From Chitinophagales bacterium (GTDB taxonomy: Bacteria; Bacteroidota; Bacteroidia; Chitinophagales; JADJOU01): 64,000 bases of DNA. Under the pieces are notes generated by a model that made no database searches, had not been told where the DNA came from, and saw only the letters and a list, made by a program, of their open reading frames with translations. The stretch's first letter is position 1. Each line of letters starts with the position of its first letter. This document shows positions 53,715-62,633 of the stretch, piece by piece. The stretch lies in contig JAURJQ010000022.1 of the NCBI GenBank assembly GCA_030832185.1, positions 1 to 64,000 on the forward strand, written 5' to 3'. A program made the translations under genes and the position numbers.

Positions 53715-54500
53715 CTATTTATTTTCTATTGTTTTCTTCTCGTTGTTTTCGATTAACTCTTTAGCTAGGTGCAGATAATTAACAGAACCTTTACTTTCTA
53801 TATCAAATGCTATAACAGGCTTCCCGAAGCTAGGTGCTTCGCTTATTTTTGAATTTCTATGAATAATGGTATTAAATACCAAAGATTCAAAATGCTGTTT
53901 GACTTCCTCCACAACTTGATTGCTCAAGCGCAATCTAGAGTCATACATGGTAAGCAACAATCCTTCTATACTCAGGGCTGGATTGAGTCTTTTTTGAACT
54001 ATTTTTATGGTATTGAGAAGTTTTCCTAATCCTTCTAATGCGAAATATTCACATTGCACTGGAATGATCACGCTATCCGCAGCCGTTAGTGCATTGACCG
54101 TGATAAGTCCAAGAGAAGGTGAACAATCTATAATAATATAATCATAATCGTTTTTTATCTTAGCGAGAGTATCTTTCATGATAGTCTCCCTCTGCTCATG
54201 CTGAATGAGCTCTATCTCTGCTCCTACTAGATCTAAGTGAGAAGGGAGAATAAATAAGTTAGGGGTATCCGTAGGGAGAATGGCCTCCTTAGGGTCTATG
54301 GAATCAATCATACACTCATAAAGGCTTTTTTCAATAGATTTAGGATCTAGTCCACATCCGGAAGTGGAATTAGCTTGAGGATCTGCATCGATAAGAAGTG
54401 TCTTCTTATCCATTGCCGCTAAACTAGCAGATAGATTAATGGAGGTAGTTGTTTTACCTACTCCTCCTTTTTGATTGGATATTGCTATAATTTTTCCCAC
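53715..54500 (-). CDS. parA: ParA family partition ATPase
   Basis: A 261-residue MinD/ParA ATPase. Deviant Walker A KGGVGKTTTS (residues 10-19), DADPQANSTSGCG near 40, and the DYIIIDCSPSLGLITVNALTAAD Walker B region are clear. Starts with GTG at 54500. It segregates the chromosome together with ParB, which follows 9 bp downstream. A terminator lies upstream of the gene and separates it from the T9SS gene before it. Confidence 0.96.
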   Translation of the reverse strand: MGKIIAISNQKGGVGKTTTSINLSASLAAMDKKTLLIDADPQANSTSGCGLDPKSIEKSLYECMIDSIDPKEAILPTDTPNLFILPSHLDLVGAEIELIQHEQRETIMKDTLAKIKNDYDYIIIDCSPSLGLITVNALTAADSVIIPVQCEYFALEGLGKLLNTIKIVQKRLNPALSIEGLLLTMYDSRLRLSNQVVEEVKQHFESLVFNTIIHRNSKISEAPSFGKPVIAFDIESKGSVNYLHLAKELIENNEKKTIENK

Positions 54501-54579
54501 GCCTGTATATCTATATTTATCAACTTAAAATACGACAAAACTATTTGTTTTTGACTAAAAAAGGATAGCGAATTATAAA

Positions 54580-54632
54580 CAAAAAAAAAGAGAAACCTTT
54601 ATACTCAATAAATTGATTATTAGGTTTCTCTA
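54580..54632 (-). terminator. Strong intrinsic terminator (minus strand)
   Basis: Arms AGAGAAACCT (54589-54598) and AGGTTTCTCT (54622-54631) pair perfectly. On the minus strand the hairpin is followed by a run of nine or more T (A-run at 54581-54589). It ends transcription arriving from the T9SS protein genes upstream of parA. Confidence 0.85.
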
Positions 54633-54672
54633 TGCTTTAACGACTTTTGAAAAAGACGATTACGCTTAGTTT

Positions 54673-54710
54673 ATTCACATGTCAAATATCTATGTTTAAA
54701 ACATGTGAAT
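54673..54710 (-). repeat. Inverted repeat after the OB-fold T9SS gene
   Basis: Perfect 10-bp arms ATTCACATGT and ACATGTGAAT are separated by 18 bp. They lie 6 bp beyond the minus-strand gene stop and may act as a first, T-tail-less hairpin before the stronger terminator. Confidence 0.5.
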
Positions 54711-54715
54711 ATTTA

Positions 54716-56071
54716 TTATTTTATTATAGAAAACTGCTTATAAAGCTGATTGTTCGACGTTTGTATATTTAATATGTAATTGCCTTGCGGTAAAACATCT
54801 AATTGGGTTAACTGAAATATGTTCTCACCTATGTTTAGTTTAGTTTTATCCTCTCTCACCACTTTTCCCGATAAGTCAATAACTTGTATAGAGACAGATT
54901 CATTGAGAGTAGCATCCATGTATACATGCATGGTATTGGTCACTAGGGTAGGGAAGACTGTAAAGTTAAGTGCTGATAAAGAAGATATGCTGCTACCAGT
55001 ACTTACAATATCTGATAATTTACGTGGTAAAAGTTGGTACCCCATTGTATAAGTAGTACCAGTTGTTTGATCAAACTGACTTCCCATTCCAGTGATAGAG
55101 TATGTTTTCCCTGAAGTAATAGCAGCTGGTGCGCTAAAATTAGTGGATGGTTTATTTTCAATTCGAATACTAAACTCTGTATTAGCCGAATTTTTCATCT
55201 TGAGTTCAAAAGCTGAATCTGCTAACCAATTTCCACTAGAAAGTGTCAGCCCATCTAGTTTGACAAGTTTGGCTTCTGAAGCTTCATTTAAAGCCGTAAC
55301 TACTTGCGGAGCCTTTACAGTACTGAAACCTAATTTTCTAATTGTATCTCCAGTTGCGCTAAACTTTATCTGGCCTAGGCCTCTGAAATGTTCAATTATA
55401 CCCGATATTTCTACAGAATCCCCTTCTGCGGCTGTAGGATAAATAGCATATGTTTTTCCTGAGAAAATACCAATACAGCCTGTAGCATCACAAATAAACA
55501 TTTGATAACCTAAATTCGCAGCTCTGCGATTAACACCATATAATACACCTCTGATGCTACATGATTTATTGACTGAATCTGGAATACCATTCTTATTAGC
55601 TCCTCTCACGGTTCCAATATTATATAATGGTCTTCCTGTGATAGGTGCAGCTACGCTATCTGTGATTACTATGAATACAGAGTCAGGGGAACCTATAGTG
55701 CCCATACTAGGTTGAGAAATTTTAAAAACAAATGTATCGTTACCTTCGCTGAAGCCATCAAGAACTGGCTTAAATGAAAATCTTCTTATAGAATCATTAT
55801 TTCCAAATTGAATTGTATCATATAATAATCCATTGCTAAACTGTTCTAGATCTGTATTGACCATAGCATCCATATTTTTACCATATAGTACGAACTTTAC
55901 ACTCATGAGCATAGACATAGGCATTGAATTACGAATATCAATATTGATCAGCGAACCGCCTTCTTTTCTTGGAATAATTCTATTGGCTGGAATGCTTTTC
56001 AGACTAAATACTTGTGCCTGACTTCCTGAATACACGAGTATAATACTAATAAGGAGTATAAATTTTTTCAT
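54716..56071 (-). CDS. T9SS-secreted protein with OB-fold-like domain
   Basis: A 451-residue secreted protein with a signal peptide (KKFILLISIILVYSGSQAQ). The first part (to about residue 150) resembles a Calx-beta-like domain (SVKFVLYGKN, RRFSFKPVLDGFSEGNDTFVFKIS). It is followed by an OB-fold/DUF5689-like region (GIPDSVNKSCSIRGVLYG, MFICDATGCIGIFSG, SVEISGIIEHFRGLGQIKF). A Por-type sorting domain closes the protein (LNFTVFPTLVTNTMHVYMD ... LPQGNYILNI). It is next to endonuclease I, an arrangement in which OB-fold modules often accompany extracellular nucleases. Confidence 0.85.
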   Translation of the reverse strand: MKKFILLISIILVYSGSQAQVFSLKSIPANRIIPRKEGGSLINIDIRNSMPMSMLMSVKFVLYGKNMDAMVNTDLEQFSNGLLYDTIQFGNNDSIRRFSFKPVLDGFSEGNDTFVFKISQPSMGTIGSPDSVFIVITDSVAAPITGRPLYNIGTVRGANKNGIPDSVNKSCSIRGVLYGVNRRAANLGYQMFICDATGCIGIFSGKTYAIYPTAAEGDSVEISGIIEHFRGLGQIKFSATGDTIRKLGFSTVKAPQVVTALNEASEAKLVKLDGLTLSSGNWLADSAFELKMKNSANTEFSIRIENKPSTNFSAPAAITSGKTYSITGMGSQFDQTTGTTYTMGYQLLPRKLSDIVSTGSSISSLSALNFTVFPTLVTNTMHVYMDATLNESVSIQVIDLSGKVVREDKTKLNIGENIFQLTQLDVLPQGNYILNIQTSNNQLYKQFSIIK

Positions 56072-56141
56072 GAATTAATTATTGATTTTTTGTTATCTGC
56101 AAATTTAATTAAAAAACTTGAGATTTATATTAAATAATTGT

Positions 56142-57629
56142 TTACTCTATGAATAATCTAATAGATTTCCGTCTTTCACAAGTTTTTAGCTCCAATATAT
56201 AATTGCCGGCACCTATATTAGTTAAATCATAAAGAATAGCATTTTCACCTTCATTTACAGTTGTTTTTTCCTGGTGAACTCGCTGCCCTTTGAGGTCATA
56301 CAAACTTATTTCTAAAGGAGAAATTTTATCGTAATAGAGTTTTATCGTATATTTTTTAGGCTCATGCTGATAATACCAGACATCCCAGTTGTTTTTTTCA
56401 TTAGCAGATAGGGCATTATTTGAATTATTTACTACCAGACCTTCGCATGTTTTCAATAAACGTAAATCATTAAAATCAATACAATCAATCCAGTTAGGGA
56501 AATCTATAAAGGGATTTCTAGACCCCTGAATAGATGCTATACATTCATTTCTAGCTATTTCAAAGTTATCAGGAGTATCTTGCTTAGCCCATTGCTTGAG
56601 AAGAGATTGCTGCTGATTTTTGGCAAAAGAACTAAGACCCGTTTTGAGTCCCCAGTTATTACCTAAAAGGCTGTGATAGCAGACCTGCATATAAAATATA
56701 CAGCGAGCAGCATTCCCTTTATAATTGTCTTGTGGCTCGAAACAATTATTGGTATCACTGTAATTCGAGATATTTTCAGAATATCTGGCTATGCCTATAG
56801 ATTTTACTGATTTGGTGGGTATTTTGAATACATAATCACTGCGCAGTTGATTAGTAAGACCATCCGTTAAGGTCAAATTATGATAATCAGCCCCTTCAGG
56901 ATAATCAACCAGATTGCCATTTGGAACCCCTCGGAAGTTCATCCAATTTTTGGGTAGTGTGTGTTCACGGTTAAAGTTAGTTGCAGAGAATGAAAATTTA
57001 CCTGTATAATATGCCTTGATATTAGAATATTCACAAGCTACAAATTTCTTCGATTCATTACTTATAAATGTATCTTTTTCATACAATTCAGGTACAAGAT
57101 TTTCATCAAATCCATCATAGCTTAAAAAAGTATGATTTCTGAGTAAAGCCCCCAATTTGGATAAAAATACAGCCTTATTCGTATCTAAATTCGAATAATA
57201 ATTGCCAATAGTTCTGCCTTTAGTTCTTACTGTGAGCCTAGGTGGATTCGTTTGATTATAAAAAATACCATTCGTATTGTTATTAAACGTATAAATAGCT
57301 AAATAGTAATCTGTATTGGCTACCAAACTATTTACTTTATGATTTATAGTATTCGTCCCTTTATAGAATTTCTTGAGCACTTTAATATCTCCTGAAATAT
57401 TAGAGCCTACTCCATAAAATTTATTGGTCAGCGAGAGACTAGTCAGCGGAGAACGAGATATGATAAGTATGGCACTATCACTAGAAGTAGGTACTTTAAA
57501 GGATATATTGAACTTCCAAGCGAAGGTTTCGGTTACTTGCAATTCAGATACTTGCTGAGTCGGCATTTGTCCATAGACTCCATTCACACCAAAAATACTA
57601 CAAAAAACGAAAATAATTAATAATCTCAT
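56142..57629 (-). CDS. T9SS-secreted endonuclease I family nuclease
   Basis: About 495 residues from the ATG at 57629, which opens the signal peptide MRLLIIFVFCSIFGVNGVYG; a longer frame to 57650 would start inside the promoter. After a fibronectin-like N-terminal region, the Endonuclease I domain shows REHTLPKNWMNF, EGADYHNLTLTDGLTNQLRSDYVF, DNYKGNAARCIFYMQVCYH and RNECIASIQGSRNPFIDFPNWID, with the catalytic His and metal-binding Asn/Glu in family positions. A Por-type sorting domain follows (SPLEISLYDLKGQRVHQEK ... GAGNYILEL). It should degrade extracellular DNA or RNA for nutrient use. Confidence 0.92.
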   Translation of the reverse strand: MRLLIIFVFCSIFGVNGVYGQMPTQQVSELQVTETFAWKFNISFKVPTSSDSAILIISRSPLTSLSLTNKFYGVGSNISGDIKVLKKFYKGTNTINHKVNSLVANTDYYLAIYTFNNNTNGIFYNQTNPPRLTVRTKGRTIGNYYSNLDTNKAVFLSKLGALLRNHTFLSYDGFDENLVPELYEKDTFISNESKKFVACEYSNIKAYYTGKFSFSATNFNREHTLPKNWMNFRGVPNGNLVDYPEGADYHNLTLTDGLTNQLRSDYVFKIPTKSVKSIGIARYSENISNYSDTNNCFEPQDNYKGNAARCIFYMQVCYHSLLGNNWGLKTGLSSFAKNQQQSLLKQWAKQDTPDNFEIARNECIASIQGSRNPFIDFPNWIDCIDFNDLRLLKTCEGLVVNNSNNALSANEKNNWDVWYYQHEPKKYTIKLYYDKISPLEISLYDLKGQRVHQEKTTVNEGENAILYDLTNIGAGNYILELKTCERRKSIRLFIE

Positions 57630-57650
57630 CAAAAAGGAACAAAGAAGCAA
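57628..57650. repeat. Direct repeat copy 1 (endonuclease leader)
   Basis: ATCAAAAAGGAACAAAGAAG and the next bases overlap the start of the endonuclease I gene. A near copy occurs at 57809-57832 with one substitution and one insertion. Confidence 0.5.
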
Positions 57651-57665
57651 ATGTAAACAAATTTA
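57648..57665 (-). promoter_or_regulatory. Two -7 elements for endonuclease I
   Basis: On the minus strand TACATTTG (57655-57648) and TAAATTTG (57665-57658) both fit TAnnTTTG. The first ends 18 bp before the ATG at 57629. Confidence 0.5.
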
Positions 57666-58050
57666 TCTTCATAGAATTTAAAAAAAGAGTTTAAAGTATT
57701 AATAATAAAATAGCTGAGAGCTCAGGCAGAGGATAGTCCATTGTATTTGTTTAATTCTTCTGAAATTCGGTCATTAGCTCGGAGTGATTTACTAGAAATT
57801 ATAAATCGATCAAAAAGGAACGAAGGAAGCAATTAAATAATTTAAAGAAAGAAATATTTAGTTTATTTGCGTAATTAAATTTAAAGCCACATTAGATCAT
57901 CTTATAGGGTCTCATCGGTGACATAGTAAGTGACTGTTCGAAGCAATTAGGCGCTAGACTCCGCTATATGAAAGCTTCTTAAATTACTATATGGTATATC
58001 TTAATTTTTTTTATAGTAAGTTCTTCGGAACTGTCTTTATTTAATCTAGT
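57666..58050. other. Intergenic region with leader-like repeat and UUCG hairpin
   Basis: Nearly 400 bp without a gene, between divergent genes. It holds a second copy of the endonuclease leader sequence (57809-57832) and a short hairpin AGTTC-TTCG-GAACT (58019-58032), a C(UUCG)G tetraloop 18 bp before the glycosyltransferase ATG. Nothing else is recognised. Confidence 0.5.
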
Positions 58051-59364
58051 ATGAACTCAAATAACATAGACTCATTTAATGCAAAAGGCCCATATAGAAT
58101 AGGTCTCGTTACGAAAGGATCCAGAGGCGATATTCAACCATTTATAGCCTTGGCTATAGGCTTGAAAAAGCGAGGTCATCAAGTGACGATTGTCACGTTT
58201 AGGAATTTTCAAAAACTTATTGGCGACTATCAGATTGATTTCATACCTCTAGACCTCAATATGGAAGAAGAGGTCTATAATGAAGAGGTCATGGAGGTAA
58301 CCCGCACCGGCAGCCTGCTAAAATTTGCGCTGCTACTGAGAAAACATTCGGACAAATATCTAGACAAAACTATTCATGATATAGATCGCGCTTCTGAAAA
58401 TTTTGATTTCATCATCGCGAGTGGATTGGCATTTCCCAATATATTGCCTGTAGTAGTCAAAAGGCATATCAAATACGCTATACTCAACTTCAGTATGCCG
58501 TATTCAATAACCAAGGAATTTCCCTCCATTGGCTTTGAATTTCAGAATATTCCTATCATAAATAAATGGTCTTATACCATATTTGCCTATGCATCTTGCA
58601 TTTTATTTCTTCTGAGAGAAGTCAATCTCTCCGCTCAATTTTTAAATTTGCCGAAATGGAGCTTAACTCAGCTTCGAAAGGAATTTCAATTAAACAATCG
58701 ATTGATTTTACATCCTATGAGTCAGCAGCTGCTCCAGCAGCCTCTAGATTGGCCTAGTAATTCTGCTGTCACCGGTTTTTTGAACCTTCCATCAGCAGTG
58801 AGAACCCAAATCTCAAACGAACAAATCTCTTCAGAGCTCCAAGCATGGCTAGAATGTGGAGAAAAACCAATTTATATTGGCTTTGGTAGTATACCCATAC
58901 CCGATCCAGACCTTATGGAATCCATCATTTCAAGACTGCTTCACGAAACCCAACACCGCATTGTATACTGTCACGGCTGGACGAAGCCTTTCTTAACCCT
59001 AGAGCATAAAAATTTGTTTCTAGTCGATAGTATCAATCATGAATGGCTCCTACCTAGGTGCAAACTAGCTATTATTCATGGGGGTATAGGCACCGTGGGA
59101 GCTGTCTTGCTTGGTCAAATTCCGATGATCATAGCATCTATTCTGGCGGACCAACCCAATAATGGCAAGTTAATAACTAAAAAGAAGCTAGGAGTTCATA
59201 TTCCATTTAGAAAACTGAGTTACGATAAACTATTAAAGGCCATAAATCTCATATCAACCGAAGAGTATACACTCAACGCCCATACTACGGGCGCCAAAAT
59301 GAAACAAGAAAACGGGGTAGAGGAATCTGTGAAATTGATAGAGGATTATTTGAAGGAGCGATAA
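58051..59364 (+). CDS. UGT-type glycosyltransferase (GT1)
   Basis: A 437-residue GT-B enzyme of the sterol/macrolide glucosyltransferase type: GLVTKGSRGDIQPFIALAIGLKKRGHQVTIVT at the N-terminus (residues 18-49), YIGFGSIPIPDP near 270, and the nucleotide-sugar-binding SINHEWLLPRCKLAIIHGGIGTVGAVLL near 327-355 with HGG. It probably glycosylates a lipid or small hydrophobic acceptor. Isolated on the plus strand; its acceptor is unknown. Confidence 0.9.
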   Translation: MNSNNIDSFNAKGPYRIGLVTKGSRGDIQPFIALAIGLKKRGHQVTIVTFRNFQKLIGDYQIDFIPLDLNMEEEVYNEEVMEVTRTGSLLKFALLLRKHSDKYLDKTIHDIDRASENFDFIIASGLAFPNILPVVVKRHIKYAILNFSMPYSITKEFPSIGFEFQNIPIINKWSYTIFAYASCILFLLREVNLSAQFLNLPKWSLTQLRKEFQLNNRLILHPMSQQLLQQPLDWPSNSAVTGFLNLPSAVRTQISNEQISSELQAWLECGEKPIYIGFGSIPIPDPDLMESIISRLLHETQHRIVYCHGWTKPFLTLEHKNLFLVDSINHEWLLPRCKLAIIHGGIGTVGAVLLGQIPMIIASILADQPNNGKLITKKKLGVHIPFRKLSYDKLLKAINLISTEEYTLNAHTTGAKMKQENGVEESVKLIEDYLKER

Positions 59365-59540
59365 AGGATGTGTGAAAAATACGGACTGTAAGTATTAGCT
59401 TTAACTCTTAGCCTTTTAAACTCATTCTTACCAAAGCTTAAAAAAGGCGACGATTTCTGACTGTAAAGTATCAATATGATTTCCCATAGCGTACAAAATA
59501 TAATGATATTCTAGGAAAACCTTAGTTAACATAATGTAAA
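59365..59540. other. Intergenic region between convergent genes
   Basis: 176 bp with no clear terminator or gene; a short AAAAAAGGCG stretch near 59440 is the only G/C-bearing block. Confidence 0.4.
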
Positions 59541-60056
59541 TTATAGGACATTTAAAACAATTGGATTGATAATAGAATAATACGGTGAATCTATATATTC
59601 TGTTCCTTTCCGGACGTTGGCTCGCAAGGTTCCTTCGTAAAGCATTCCAGCTTTAATCATTACTTTCCCTGAAGCAGGATTCATTGGGTTATGAGTCGCG
59701 TAAATTCGGATGAGATTAAATTCTTCAAAACAAATCTGGATAATCAATTTCAATGCTTGAGTCATATATCCATTATTTCGATAATCCTTACCCATCCAAT
59801 ATCCAATTTCCGCCTGCCAATCTTTGGATTGATTGAAATTAATACCAATCACTCCTATTAATTCAGTTTTATCATCTAGACAGATAGCATATTGCTTTGA
59901 TGTGGTATTCAAAACAATATGATCGTAAAAGTAGCGGGCGTGCTCATAAGTATATGGATATGGCACATTGAGTGTCATTTCACTAATTATAGAATCTTGA
60001 CACAGCTCTACGATTCTGTCTAGGTCTGACTCTACTATAGGTCTTAAATTAATCAT
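59541..60056 (-). CDS. GNAT family N-acetyltransferase (RimJ/RimL type)
   Basis: A 171-residue acetyltransferase. INLRPIVESDLDRIVELCQD opens the fold; IGVIGINFNQSKDWQAEIGYWMGKDYRNNGYMTQALKLII gives the acetyl-CoA-binding (Q/R)xxGxG/A-like region (KDYRNNGY) near 92; ATHNPMNPASGKVMIKAGMLYEGTLRANV is typical of the ribosomal-protein/spectinomycin RimJ/RimL branch. Substrate unknown. It follows the EamA transporter by 17 bp on the minus strand. Confidence 0.92.
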   Translation of the reverse strand: MINLRPIVESDLDRIVELCQDSIISEMTLNVPYPYTYEHARYFYDHIVLNTTSKQYAICLDDKTELIGVIGINFNQSKDWQAEIGYWMGKDYRNNGYMTQALKLIIQICFEEFNLIRIYATHNPMNPASGKVMIKAGMLYEGTLRANVRKGTEYIDSPYYSIINPIVLNVL

Positions 60057-60073
60057 AAATTATTGATTTCAAA

Positions 60074-60937
60074 CTACTTATAATTTATTAAATAAAGTGA
60101 TACTAAAGCCAAAAAAAGTCCAAATATCTTCAACCTATCTAATTTTTCTCGGAAAAGGACGAGGCCAATGCCTACACTTAAGATCACAATAGACAAATTA
60201 TTGACCATAAATAAACTCGAACTCTCCATATTAAACTCTTTTTGCATTTCTTGCAGCGCTTTAACCAAAAAATAAATGGAAAAATAGTTTGGAATACCCA
60301 AAGCGATACCCCCTGTTAAGCTTTTAATATCCCACTTCATTCTCTTAAATAAAACGAAAGCTATACTCGAGGTAGCAGCACTTAAAAAAGCTGTAAATGA
60401 GAACATTCCATTTGAAGCTGGCACAGGAAATGATTTCTGTATGAGTTGCACAGCACTATCGCATAGTCCAGAACCAAACCATACGAGAATTGGAAGTATA
60501 AAAATAAGCTTATCTTGCTTATAATCAACGTCTTTACTAGGCTTGTTTATAAAGTAAATCGAACTAAAGCCTAAAAGTAAGCCGACATAGTTAATCCATT
60601 GAAAATCTTCACTATAGAATAAAATTCCGATAAGAACTGGAAAAACTACGCCGAGTTTCATGGCCACACTCGTAATACCCATTCCTACTTTCTGAGTGGT
60701 CATTTTGCTGAGATTGAAAATGAGGGAAAACATAAATCCAAGACAACAAGAAATGGCAATCCAATTTATATCGGGACCAGACAAAGGAACAGGCTGAATA
60801 AAGAATAAACCCACAAAAGCCGCCACCAAATAGTTAGTAGCTATGGCTAATACCGAATTGATCTTATATTTCTCAAACAACTTAAAGAAAATCAATAAAC
60901 TAGAAGAAAATAGTATGCTAAATAGTAAATAGATCAT
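60074..60937 (-). CDS. EamA/DMT-type transporter
   Basis: A 287-residue integral membrane protein with about ten hydrophobic helices in two repeats, as in drug/metabolite transporters: for example YLVAAFVGLFFIQP, GVVFPVLIGILFYSEDFQWINYVGLLLGFSSIYFI, and SIVILSVGIGLVLFREKLDRLKIFGLFLALVSLYLI. The substrate is unknown. Its start overlaps the end of ribD by 20 bp, so it is translated from the same message. Confidence 0.85.
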   Translation of the reverse strand: MIYLLFSILFSSSLLIFFKLFEKYKINSVLAIATNYLVAAFVGLFFIQPVPLSGPDINWIAISCCLGFMFSLIFNLSKMTTQKVGMGITSVAMKLGVVFPVLIGILFYSEDFQWINYVGLLLGFSSIYFINKPSKDVDYKQDKLIFILPILVWFGSGLCDSAVQLIQKSFPVPASNGMFSFTAFLSAATSSIAFVLFKRMKWDIKSLTGGIALGIPNYFSIYFLVKALQEMQKEFNMESSSLFMVNNLSIVILSVGIGLVLFREKLDRLKIFGLFLALVSLYLINYK

Positions 60938-61910
60938 GTCTCTGATGATAACTTAAGGTGTGGTTAAAATAGCGCTTTTGTTCAATTAATGAATAATCCG
61001 CATGGTTTAGTTTGGGAGCTTCAATTCCCGATCCGAGCACTAAATCCTGATTTTCTATCCATAAGACTTCATGAAAAAGCTTATGACTACTAAAAAACTG
61101 GAAAACCTCTCCTCCGCCCTCGATGAGTATATTTCTATAGCCTAGTTTGAATAAGCTCTTTTTCAAGATCTTGGGATCGCCTTCGGAGACGAAATGAATC
61201 TGGCGTCCATCTTCGGTTGAGATGCTTGACTTCAGGTTGTGATCTAACACAATAATATCTGGTTGAATATCTGCATGATACAGTCTAGCATGGAGACTAG
61301 GTTTATCTATCTCCCAGGTCGTTTTACCTACTAATATAGCATCTACCTCAGAACGAATTTTATGTGAAATGACATCTATCTCTGGTACAGTAATTTTTAT
61401 TCGCTCTCCTTTTCGACCTATATATTCATCTTGACTCATAGCCAATTTACCAATAAAATAGGGCTCGTTTTGAGTTTGATTAATAAAAAATCTTATGTTA
61501 AGCTGTTTCTGTCTTTCTTGCCAATCTAGGTTTATAACTTCTATTTTATGAGATCTTAGGTGGTCTATACCTTGGTTTCTCACTCTAGGATTAAAATCCG
61601 CACTTCCTACGACTACCTTTTTCAGTGCATGATTCAAAATATAGTCAGTACATGCGGGTGTTTTTCCTCGAAAATTACAAGGCTCCAAGGATATATACAA
61701 GGTAGATTCGCTTAGCAGTTCTCCATTAGCCAATCTATTAATGCAATTAACTTCTGCATGAGGACCTCCATAGAAGGCGTGAAAGCCCTCTGCTATAATT
61801 TTATCATTATGCACCAGTAAGGCCCCGACAAGCGGATTAGAACGGGTAGATCCTCTTCCCCGCTCAGCCAGCTCGAAACATCGATTCATATAATAGTCAT
61901 GTAAATACAT
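60918..61910 (-). CDS. ribD: Bifunctional riboflavin biosynthesis deaminase/reductase RibD
   Basis: About 330 residues from the ATG at 61910. The N-terminal zinc deaminase has NPLVGALLVHNDKIIAEGFHAFYGGPHAEVNC (His-Ala-Glu) and EPCNFRGKTPACTDYIL (two Cys ligands). The C-terminal reductase domain, from about residue 145 on, contains GKLAMSQDEYIGRKG, VDAILVGKTTWEIDKPSL and ILIEGGGEVFQFF. It performs two steps of riboflavin synthesis. An upstream in-frame ATG at 61964 would include the -7 element TATATTTG (61915-61922), so 61910, 4 bp after it, is the likely leaderless start. Confidence 0.94.
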   Translation of the reverse strand: MYLHDYYMNRCFELAERGRGSTRSNPLVGALLVHNDKIIAEGFHAFYGGPHAEVNCINRLANGELLSESTLYISLEPCNFRGKTPACTDYILNHALKKVVVGSADFNPRVRNQGIDHLRSHKIEVINLDWQERQKQLNIRFFINQTQNEPYFIGKLAMSQDEYIGRKGERIKITVPEIDVISHKIRSEVDAILVGKTTWEIDKPSLHARLYHADIQPDIIVLDHNLKSSISTEDGRQIHFVSEGDPKILKKSLFKLGYRNILIEGGGEVFQFFSSHKLFHEVLWIENQDLVLGSGIEAPKLNHADYSLIEQKRYFNHTLSYHQRHDLFTI

Positions 61911-61914
61911 TGAA

Positions 61915-61922
61915 CAAATATA
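61915..61922 (-). promoter_or_regulatory. -7 element TATATTTG for ribD, likely leaderless
   Basis: On the minus strand TATATTTG ends 4 bp before the ribD ATG at 61910. Confidence 0.55.
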
Positions 61923-61962
61923 TAAAATTTGACTAGTTTTGAATCTGGTTAAAATGATTTGC

Positions 61963-62556
61963 ATGCAAAAAATTCAATCACTGGCCATATTCTGCGGTTC
62001 TAGTCAAGGAAATAATCCACGATTCACCCTAATAGCCCAAGAATTAGGTAAATATCTAGCCCTAAATCAAATAAAAATGATCTATGGGGGTGCCCATGTA
62101 GGTTTAATGGGTAAAGTAGCTGATTCATGTTTGCACAATAACGGTCATGTAGTAGGAGTGATTCCACGCTTTCTCAGCCAAAAAGAAATAGTTCATGAAG
62201 GTCTGACAGAAATTATAGAGACTAAATCTATGCATGAGCGAAAGGCATTAATGGAGGAATTAGCGGATGGGTTTATAGCTATTCCTGGTGGCTTCGGTAC
62301 GTTAGATGAACTATTTGAAATTTTGACCTGGGCTCAATTAGGACTTCATACCAAGCCCATAGGTATATTGAATGTAGATAATTTCTACACACCTCTCTTA
62401 AATATGTTAGAAACTATGGAGACTAATCAATTGCTAAAACCTATACATAAAAACATGCTCTTGGTGTCTGAAACTAAGGAAGAGCTGCTAAAAAAAATGC
62501 AAGCCTACCAAGCCCCAGAATTGCCAAAATGGATAAAGAAACTAGAGGAAAGTTGA
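61963..62556 (+). CDS. LOG family protein (nucleotide 5'-monophosphate phosphoribohydrolase-like)
   Basis: About 197 residues from the ATG at 61963 (MQKIQSLAIFCGSSQGNN); an upstream in-frame ATG at 61939 is less conserved. Rossmann-like TIGR00730/LOG protein with MIYGGAHVGLMGKVAD near 43 and the signature PGGFGTLDELFEILTWAQLGLH near 112, which carries the catalytic Arg/Glu region. Homologs release adenine or cytokinin bases from the nucleotide. It diverges from ribD with 52 bp between the start codons. Confidence 0.92.
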   Translation: MQKIQSLAIFCGSSQGNNPRFTLIAQELGKYLALNQIKMIYGGAHVGLMGKVADSCLHNNGHVVGVIPRFLSQKEIVHEGLTEIIETKSMHERKALMEELADGFIAIPGGFGTLDELFEILTWAQLGLHTKPIGILNVDNFYTPLLNMLETMETNQLLKPIHKNMLLVSETKEELLKKMQAYQAPELPKWIKKLEES

Positions 62557-62633
62557 GTGTTGAAATTTGAATCAAGCACTCACGGGTTGATTCTAGAGCG
62601 CTTGGCAAGGAAATCTTTTATCATAGCTTCAAA

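Noticed and set aside
54673-54710. Possible parS site next to parAB
   Set aside because: The CACATGT/ACATGTG arms are 18 bp apart, unlike the compact 16-bp parS palindrome; better explained as a hairpin after the gene.
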